Shown piece after piece: positions 33,042 through 38,809 of a stretch of DNA of 38,809 bases. The first letter of the stretch is position 1; each line of letters opens with the position of its first letter. The notes under the pieces are model-generated. The model worked only from the letters and a program-made list of their open reading frames with translations, ran no database searches and was not told the DNA's origin. The stretch lies in assembly GCA_902773295.1 (NCBI GenBank), contig CACYDT010000109.1:1-38809 (forward strand), read 5' to 3'. The DNA is from an uncultured Veillonellaceae bacterium. Lineage in GTDB: Bacteria; Bacillota; Negativicutes; Selenomonadales; Selenomonadaceae. The position numbers and the translations under genes are program-made.

Positions 33042-34133
33042 TTGCTTTGCACAAAGGAATATGAGGAAATCGAACAGAAAGTGATGCGAGGAGAGCGGCT
33101 GACGCGGGAAGACGGCCTCCGTCTCTTCGCCTGCCCCGATCTTGCATGGATTGGCGCCATGGCGGATTACGTCCGCAAAAAGAAATGCGGGGATATCGTC
33201 TACTACAATGTGAACTGCCATGTGAACCTTACGAATATCTGCCTGTCCCGCTGCAAGTTCTGCGCCTTCGGGCGCGACGAGGGAAGCCCGGGTGCCTATG
33301 CCATGAGCAAGGAGGATGCCATCGAACTCGTGCGGGACGCCATGCGTGACCCGCATCTGGCAGGACTTCACGTGGTCAGCGGACTGCATCCGACTTGGAG
33401 CTTCGAACATTACCTGGACATCCTGCAGACACTGCATGAAAAATTCCCTTCTCTCTACCTCAAAGGCTTTACCGGTGTGGAGATCACTCACTTTTCCCGG
33501 ATTTCCGGCCTGTCTGTCCGCGAAGTGCTTCTGCGCCTGAAAGATGCAGGGCTTCAGGCCATTGCGGGAGGCGGTGCGGAAATCCTTTCGGACCGCATCC
33601 GCCGGGAACTCTGCCCAAAGAAAGCAACGGCGGACGAGTGGCTGGAAGTGGCACGCACGGCCCATGGTCTTGGTATCAAGACCAATGCCAGTATGCTCTA
33701 CGGGCATATCGAGACCATGGAAGAACGCGTAGACCACCTGCTGAAGCTGCGTTCCCTGCAAGACGAGACAGGAGGCTTCCAGACCTTCATCTGTTTCCCC
33801 TTTCTGCCGAAAAACACGGAACTGGGCAAAACCATCTCCCAGACAAGCATGTGGGACGACCTGCGGACCATGGCGATTTCCCGCCTTCTGCTGGACAACT
33901 TCCAAAACATCAAAGCCTATTGGGTGATGCTGACGGTTCCGGTAGCGCAGGTGGCCTTGGGATTCGGCGCCAACGATATCGACGGCACCATCCACAAGGA
34001 AACCATCCTTCACGATGCGGGAGCCACAAGTCCCCTTGCGCTCCAAGAAGACACCATCATCCGCATCATCCGGGAAGCAGGGCGCATCCCCGCCGCCAGT
34101 GACTGCAATTTCAATATCCTGCCGACAGATTGA
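33042..34133 (+). CDS. mqnE: Aminodeoxyfutalosine synthase, first MqnE-like radical SAM protein
   Basis: A 363-residue radical SAM enzyme joining 3-enolpyruvoylbenzoate to SAM to give aminofutalosine. The cluster cysteines are C67, C71 and C74 (NICLSRCKFCAF), followed by HVVSGLHP and GGGAEILSDRIR as in the MqnE/MqnC family. The start is taken as TTG at 33042: GGGGGG lies six bases upstream and the family usually opens close to KVMRGERLT. An ATG seven codons earlier has no ribosome binding site. It is followed nine bases later by a paralogue and then mqnC. Confidence 0.9.
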   Translation: MLCTKEYEEIEQKVMRGERLTREDGLRLFACPDLAWIGAMADYVRKKKCGDIVYYNVNCHVNLTNICLSRCKFCAFGRDEGSPGAYAMSKEDAIELVRDAMRDPHLAGLHVVSGLHPTWSFEHYLDILQTLHEKFPSLYLKGFTGVEITHFSRISGLSVREVLLRLKDAGLQAIAGGGAEILSDRIRRELCPKKATADEWLEVARTAHGLGIKTNASMLYGHIETMEERVDHLLKLRSLQDETGGFQTFICFPFLPKNTELGKTISQTSMWDDLRTMAISRLLLDNFQNIKAYWVMLTVPVAQVALGFGANDIDGTIHKETILHDAGATSPLALQEDTIIRIIREAGRIPAASDCNFNILPTD

Positions 34134-34142
34134 GGTGTTTCG

Positions 34143-35246
34143 ATGACCATGAGCATATTGGAGGCCGCCCATCAGAAAGCGGCAGCGGGCGAGCGCCTTT
34201 CCATCGAGGAAGGCATGGCCCTTTATGAGGAAAATGATCTGCTGTCCCTGGCAGAATGGGCCAGGGCAGCCAAGGAAAGGAAAAGCGGCCGGAAAGTCTT
34301 CTACACCGCCAACTACCATATCAATCTGACCAATATCTGCCGGTCGAACTGTCCCCTCTGCGCCTTCCAATGTGAGGAAGGAGATGCGCGGGGATTCCTT
34401 CTTGGTACGGAAGAAATCGGAAAGGAACTCGCATCGGCGCGCCGGGTGAGGAACCTTTCGGAAATCCACATCGTGAGCGCTCTGCACCCCTCGCAGCCCT
34501 TTTCTTATTATGCGGGCATCGTTCAAAGGATCCGCAGGGAATTTCCCAACGTGGAGATCAACGCCTTCACTCCCGTGGAAATCGTGCATTTTTCCAAAAT
34601 CAGCGGGAAAAGCGTCACGGAAGTTCTGGAAATCCTGAAAGATGCCGGACTTTCCTCCCTTCCGGGGGGCGGCGCAGAAATCCTTGAGGATCGCGTCAGG
34701 GAAATCATCTGCCCCAAAAAGGCAAGCGCGGAGGAATGGCTGGATGCCATGCGCCAGGCCCACAAACTCGGCATCCATGCCAATGCTTCCATGATGTACG
34801 GCCACGTGGAAACCGTGGAGGAACGGTTCCGACATCTGGCAAAGCTGCGGGAGCTCCAGGACGAGACCGGAGGATTCCGCGCCTTCCTGCTCTTCCCCTT
34901 CCACCCGGAAAACACAAAACTGGGGCAGGAGCAGGAAATCCGCAAGGCAGGCTCCTGGGAGAACCTCAAGATGCTCGCCCTCTCCCGCCTCATGCTGGAC
35001 AATTTCGATCATTTCAAGGCGTTCTGGGTTATGCTGACCCTGCCTGTCGCCCAGCTTGCCTTGGGATTTGGCGCGGACGATCTCGACGGAACCATCGGCG
35101 AGGAAAAAATCATCCATGCAGCCGGGGCAAGGACAAGCACGGGCATCACCCGCGAGAAACTGGATGCCATCATCCGGGAAACAGGATACGATCCGGTAGA
35201 GCGGGATGCGGATTACCGGGCAATCAGCACAGGAGGCACAGCGTGA
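34143..35246 (+). CDS. Second MqnE-like radical SAM protein
   Basis: A 367-residue paralogue of the preceding gene: C66, C70 and C73 (NICRSNCPLCAF), HIVSALHPSQPF and GGGAEILEDRVR. The residues between the cluster cysteines and after them (FQCEEGDARGFLL) differ from the first copy, so it may use another substrate or act as a specialised partner. GAGGTG precedes its ATG and its stop overlaps the mqnC start by one base. Two MqnE-like genes in tandem is unusual for this pathway. Which of the two makes aminofutalosine cannot be decided by reading. Confidence 0.85.
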   Translation: MTMSILEAAHQKAAAGERLSIEEGMALYEENDLLSLAEWARAAKERKSGRKVFYTANYHINLTNICRSNCPLCAFQCEEGDARGFLLGTEEIGKELASARRVRNLSEIHIVSALHPSQPFSYYAGIVQRIRREFPNVEINAFTPVEIVHFSKISGKSVTEVLEILKDAGLSSLPGGGAEILEDRVREIICPKKASAEEWLDAMRQAHKLGIHANASMMYGHVETVEERFRHLAKLRELQDETGGFRAFLLFPFHPENTKLGQEQEIRKAGSWENLKMLALSRLMLDNFDHFKAFWVMLTLPVAQLALGFGADDLDGTIGEEKIIHAAGARTSTGITREKLDAIIRETGYDPVERDADYRAISTGGTA

Positions 35247-36277
35247 TGCGTATCGGGGAAAAAGAAGCAACAGAAATGCTGGCCCATGGGAACCCCATGG
35301 AACTCGGCAAGATGGCAGACGCCATCCGGCGGGAACGTTTCGGAAACACCGTGACCTTCATCGTGGACCGCAATATCAACTACACCAATATCTGCCAGAA
35401 CGAATGCCGCTTCTGCGCCTTTTTCCGCAGGAAGGAGCACAAGGATGCCTATCTTCTGGACTACGATACCATACTCGGAAAAGTGAAGGAAACCGTAGAG
35501 GCAGGCGGCACTCAGGTCATGATCCAGGGAGGGCTGCACCCGGATCTGGGGCTTCCCTTTTATGAGGAAATGCTCCGGCGCATCAAGAGCCGCTTCGACA
35601 TTACCATCCATTCCTTCACGGCAACGGAAATCCAGCATTTCGCAAGACAGGAAGGCATCTCCATTCTGGACACCCTGAAACGCCTGCAGGCGGCAGGGCT
35701 GGACAGCCTGCCGGGAGGCGGCGCTGAGATTCTCTCCGACCGCGTGCGCCAAAAAGTCAGCCCGAAAAAAATCATGACGGAAGACTGGCTGCATGTCATG
35801 GAGTGCGCCCATTCCATCGGCATGGAGAGCACGGCGACCATGGTCATCGGCCTTGGAGAAACCATGGAGGAACGCATCGGCCACATGGAAAAAATCCGCC
35901 GCCTGCAGGACAGAACCGGCGGGTTCCGCGCCTTCATCACCTGGACCTTCCAGCCGGGGAACACCGAACTGGGAGGCGAAAAGGCCAGCGCCTGGGACTA
36001 CATGAAGACCCTTGCCATGACACGGATCTACATGGACAACATCGCCCACATCCAAGGCTCCTGGCTCACCCAGGGGGAACACATCGGCCAGCTCACCCTG
36101 GGCTTTGGCGGCGACGACCTGGGCAGCATCATGCTGGAGGAAAATGTCGTCCGCGCCGCAGGAACAGGATACGAGATGTCCATCCGGAAGATGGTGCAGA
36201 TGATCCAGGGAGCAGGCCGGGAAGCCGCCCAGAGAGACACAGAGTACAGGATCTTGAAGAGGTTTCCAAGAAATTGA
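35246..36277 (+). CDS. mqnC: Cyclic dehypoxanthinylfutalosine synthase
   Basis: A 343-residue radical SAM enzyme that cyclises dehypoxanthinylfutalosine in menaquinone synthesis. Cluster cysteines are C50, C54 and C57 (NICQNECRFCAFFR); MIQGGLHPDLGL, TATEIQHFA and LPGGGAEILSDRVR are MqnC-like. The ATG at 35246 overlaps the previous stop (TGATG) and has AGGAGG upstream; longer in-frame starts exist but lie inside the upstream gene. mqnD, for the next step, is not in the window. Confidence 0.93.
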   Translation: MRIGEKEATEMLAHGNPMELGKMADAIRRERFGNTVTFIVDRNINYTNICQNECRFCAFFRRKEHKDAYLLDYDTILGKVKETVEAGGTQVMIQGGLHPDLGLPFYEEMLRRIKSRFDITIHSFTATEIQHFARQEGISILDTLKRLQAAGLDSLPGGGAEILSDRVRQKVSPKKIMTEDWLHVMECAHSIGMESTATMVIGLGETMEERIGHMEKIRRLQDRTGGFRAFITWTFQPGNTELGGEKASAWDYMKTLAMTRIYMDNIAHIQGSWLTQGEHIGQLTLGFGGDDLGSIMLEENVVRAAGTGYEMSIRKMVQMIQGAGREAAQRDTEYRILKRFPRN

Positions 36278-36296
36278 AGAAAAAAGGGGAATATGT

Positions 36297-38084
36297 ATGA
36301 ATTTGCCGCAATTCCTGAGTCAAGTAGACTCCATCACCAAACAGCTTTCCAAGGAAGATCTGGAGGGATTCATCCATAGGAATGCCCGCATGGTGCCGGA
36401 GCACCTACGTGAAGCCTACCTCTCCGGATTGAAAGGACTCGCCGGGGAAGAACTTGGCAACCCATCGACAAAAGACAGCTCTCCCAAAGAGAATGAGAAC
36501 CTGCAAGAGACACTGGAGCAGGTTCTTCATGCCCTGGAGCAAATTGACGACGGGGAGGTTTCCCTAGAAAGCACCTACAATGAGGAATATGACGACTGGT
36601 ACAATAACAGCACGGAAGAGTTTCTCTTCGAGGATCCCCAAAACGTGCTCCCCATCATCCAGCTTGGCTGCGACCTGGTGCACAGATGCATGGACAGCGA
36701 GCTTTACCGGGAGGCTTACCGGCTGGCGGATGCCCTTTTGGCGATGAAAATTCACGTCACGGGCGATTACGAGGACTGTTTGGATGACGATATGGATCTG
36801 CATTCTTTGGATTCCTATGAGTTGATCCAGATCGACACCCAAACATGGCTGCGCGAAGCGCTTCTGGCGGCATATCTTGCCCATCCCATGGAACAACGGC
36901 CCGAAATCTTGTACCGCATGGTCATGCAGGCCGAATCTCCAAGGGAATTATTCCTGGCACCTCTGATAGAAAACTACGGTGCCTTACTGACAGAATTGGA
37001 GAACTTCCTTCCCCTATGGCTCCATTATCTGGGACAGCAAGAGAGCGCCGAGGCAGAATACCTTCTGGCGGAAGCGGTTCGCCTGATTCCTTCGAACCAG
37101 GTTCTGGAAGCTGCAAGAACGTTCTCGCAGCATCATCCCATCCTCTACGAGAAACTTCTGGAAGAAAAAAACGGGGATCTGTCCGAGAAGGAACGTTATG
37201 CCCTTGGGCAGGAAGCCATGGAGGCCATTTCTCCATGCTACAGAATCCGAGGCCGGATTGCTCTCCTGACTGCAGAATGTGCCCTGCAGATGGGACAGAA
37301 GGAAGATGCCGTGCGCTGCTGGCTGGAAGCTTTCCGATCCGACACCACCCCACTGAATTATTTCCGTCTTGCTGTTGAAAGCGAGGACTTTTCCGGGCAG
37401 CAGGAAGAAATGCGGCAAATGGTACAAACCTTTGGCGATGTGGCAGAAAAACATGCTTACGACTACGAAACATCCTATGGAGAGCTTGCAAAGAACTCCG
37501 TTGGGATGAACGACTACTATCTCATGCTGTTTTTGGACGGGCAATTCGAGGAAGTGCTGAGAAGAGCAATGAACGCCAAGGAACCCCTGGGCTGGTCTTC
37601 CACCTTCATGAAGCAGGGCCTTGCATGCTTCCTGCTCTATCTTTTCCGGGCAGATACCTTGGAAGCAGGGTGCCTGAGAATGTGCAACAGCGCACGGGAA
37701 AAACTTCGTTTTTCAACGGCAACCTACGAAAAGGGATTGCTTCCCATCCCGGAGCAGGACGACAACGTCCTCTTCTGGGAATGTTTCCGCAAGTGGAGGG
37801 AAAAGATCTCCATGCCGGAGAATATCCAGAGGCAAGTGCTCTCCCAATTGGAGCAATGGATCCGCATGCGGACAGAGGGCATCGTAGGGGGACAGCGCCG
37901 CAATTACTACGGGGAATGCGCCGCCTATATCGCTGCGCTGGGCGAGGTAAAGGAATCACGCGGGGAGCCAGGGGCAAAAAGCGCCGTTTTTGCGGAATAC
38001 TGCGAACTCTACCCGCGCCACAGCGCCTTCCACAAAGAACTGCGGGCATTTGGCATGATTGAGGGGAAAGGAAGGAAAGGATAA
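36297..38084 (+). CDS. Helical-repeat protein of unknown function
   Basis: A 595-residue protein not recognised. It is almost entirely helical and rich in Glu, Leu and Ala, with TPR-like pairs of helices (for example WLREALLAAYLAHPMEQRP and ALLTAECALQMGQKEDAVRC, shown within limits). Residues 60-115 are strongly acidic. No signal peptide, membrane segment or catalytic motif is visible, so it is probably a cytoplasmic scaffold or adaptor. It starts 19 bases after mqnC, with AAGGGG before the ATG, and ends at a very strong hairpin, so it is in the same transcript as the menaquinone genes; whether it is linked to them in function is unknown. Confidence 0.75.
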   Translation: MNLPQFLSQVDSITKQLSKEDLEGFIHRNARMVPEHLREAYLSGLKGLAGEELGNPSTKDSSPKENENLQETLEQVLHALEQIDDGEVSLESTYNEEYDDWYNNSTEEFLFEDPQNVLPIIQLGCDLVHRCMDSELYREAYRLADALLAMKIHVTGDYEDCLDDDMDLHSLDSYELIQIDTQTWLREALLAAYLAHPMEQRPEILYRMVMQAESPRELFLAPLIENYGALLTELENFLPLWLHYLGQQESAEAEYLLAEAVRLIPSNQVLEAARTFSQHHPILYEKLLEEKNGDLSEKERYALGQEAMEAISPCYRIRGRIALLTAECALQMGQKEDAVRCWLEAFRSDTTPLNYFRLAVESEDFSGQQEEMRQMVQTFGDVAEKHAYDYETSYGELAKNSVGMNDYYLMLFLDGQFEEVLRRAMNAKEPLGWSSTFMKQGLACFLLYLFRADTLEAGCLRMCNSAREKLRFSTATYEKGLLPIPEQDDNVLFWECFRKWREKISMPENIQRQVLSQLEQWIRMRTEGIVGGQRRNYYGECAAYIAALGEVKESRGEPGAKSAVFAEYCELYPRHSAFHKELRAFGMIEGKGRKG

Positions 38085-38094
38085 CCAAATAAGT

Positions 38095-38135
38095 GCAGGA
38101 AGGCTCTCGGTTCCACGAACCGAGAGCCTTCCTGC
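38095..38135 (+). terminator. Terminator of the mqn operon
   Basis: An 18-pair perfect stem, GCAGGAAGGCTCTCGGTT with its complement, around a five-base loop (CCACG). It follows the helical-repeat gene. The T run is weak, but the stem is exceptionally stable. Confidence 0.88.
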
Positions 38136-38191
38136 TATCTCTTTCGACCACGTCCGGCCATGAACGGAATCCTTGCATGATCTCATCGAAA

Positions 38192-38227
38192 AACACAGGC
38201 CGCCGGAAATTCCCGGCGGCCTGTGTT
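38192..38227 (-). terminator. Terminator of the Uma2-family gene
   Basis: AACACAGGCCGCCGG pairs with its complement around AAATT; on the minus strand the stem is followed by T. It lies just past the stop of the Uma2-family gene. Confidence 0.88.
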
Positions 38228-38234
38228 ACACCCA

Positions 38235-38783
38235 TCAATCCTTGAATACATCCCAAATATCCACGGTGATGCCAAGGGAATCCATCATGACAAGATGAGG
38301 GAATTTGTCTTTTTCCTCGGCTGGCATCCTGTTCCATTCCTCTTTCGGAAATTCCTGATAAATGTCCTCAAGCTCATAACCATCTCTGAGCCTGTAAACC
38401 TCCACGGACTTGTTCCGCGGGTCGACAATCCAATATTCCTTGACACCGATCCTCTCATACAGGGATTTTTTTATCGTGCGGTCTTTTTTGTGAGTGCTTG
38501 GGGAGAGGATTTCTGCAACAAACACGGGAATTCCCCTGATTGCTCCTCTTTCTGTCACGTTCAAAGGTGTTTCAAAAACAGCTACATCCGGGAATATTTC
38601 TGTTTCGTCATCCGGCAAAACACAAACATCCTGCACCAATCTGTAATTCTCCCTATTCAGAAGAGGTTTGATGATATCAGACAAGTTGTTGCTTGCTGTG
38701 TAATGAAAATAATTTGTCGGTGACATGGTATATTCTACCCCTCCAATGAACTCCGGTGGTATGTATTCCAACAGAGCCTCCAT
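38235..38783 (-). CDS. Uma2 family (DUF820) putative endonuclease
   Basis: A 182-residue protein with the Uma2 pattern: PDVAVF (D66), VAEILSPSTHKKDRTIKK (E91 onward) and GVKEYWIVDP, which resembles the PD-(D/E)XK nuclease fold. These proteins are common in cyanobacteria and some Firmicutes, usually as many paralogues, and their biological role is not established. GAGGAGGGGGAG precedes the ATG at 38783; a codon seven residues earlier is possible. The gene appears complete and single, next to the right edge of the window. Confidence 0.85.
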   Translation of the reverse strand: MEALLEYIPPEFIGGVEYTMSPTNYFHYTASNNLSDIIKPLLNRENYRLVQDVCVLPDDETEIFPDVAVFETPLNVTERGAIRGIPVFVAEILSPSTHKKDRTIKKSLYERIGVKEYWIVDPRNKSVEVYRLRDGYELEDIYQEFPKEEWNRMPAEEKDKFPHLVMMDSLGITVDIWDVFKD

Positions 38784-38809
38784 GCTCCCCCTCCTCGTCC
38801 TCATATCCA

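Noticed and set aside
33009..35270. 753-codon open frame on the minus strand opposite the two MqnE-like genes
   Set aside because: It is internally repetitive only because the two sense genes are paralogues. The sense strand encodes intact radical SAM proteins.

Overview
The window looks like chromosome from a diderm member of the Firmicutes, most likely the Negativicutes (Selenomonas/Mitsuokella-like). This is inferred from two things. Gene order and translation signals are Firmicute: a dgt, dnaG, rpoD, trmK, nif3 run and strong GGAGG-type ribosome binding sites. Yet one gene encodes a C-terminal outer-membrane beta-barrel. Base composition is fairly even and rather GC-rich. No intact insertion sequence, CRISPR array or prophage is visible.

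Layout. (1) 180-3400, minus strand: gatC-gatA-gatB, the tRNA-dependent amidotransferase, with a good promoter and terminator. (2) 3640-12176, minus strand: a tightly packed six-gene operon built on the inner-membrane core of Pel polysaccharide systems. In transcription order it encodes a fusion of a degenerate SDR/epimerase domain to a PelD-like membrane-GAF region, an unlisted ~49-residue membrane peptide, a DUF2194 (PelA deacetylase-like) protein, only the N-terminal half of PelF, PelG, and a 784-residue coiled-coil/outer-membrane barrel protein. (3) 12405-15441: a DUF6765 protein, an Hpt phosphotransfer protein, and a REC-GGDEF diguanylate cyclase with a second degenerate GGDEF domain. The 318-base gap between the last two is packed with inverted repeats. 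These genes may form the signalling arm of the Pel-like operon.

(4) 15489-21507, minus strand: nif3, trmK, tRNA-Asn with its own consensus promoter, rpoD, dnaG and dgt. (5) 21654-27863: a biotin-dependent carboxyltransferase subunit (OadA/PycB type) with a consensus promoter and terminator, then a minus-strand group with a class I aminotransferase, a phosphate transporter pair (DUF47 protein and Pit) and a TGS/uridine-kinase-like protein. (6) 28024-31143: a divergent sugar-phosphate module. A short archaeal-type triose-phosphate isomerase plus YjbQ on one side and a GntR/HutC regulator plus class II aldolase on the other share a 13-base motif in both promoters. (7) 31172-38135: futalosine-type menaquinone genes: mqnA, a divergent MTA-phosphorylase-like gene on the opposite strand, two tandem MqnE-like radical SAM genes, mqnC, and a helical-repeat protein of unknown function. 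(8) The right end carries a Uma2-family gene on the minus strand.

The most interesting part is region 2. It is a Pel-type locus in which PelD has lost its GGDEF receptor domain, PelF has lost its catalytic half at the domain boundary, and a coiled-coil outer-membrane barrel sits where no known Pel export protein is visible. This could be a remodelled Pel secretion system for diderm Firmicutes, or a Pel inner-membrane complex put to another use. All functional statements rest on reading the sequence and on remembered family features; no database search was run.
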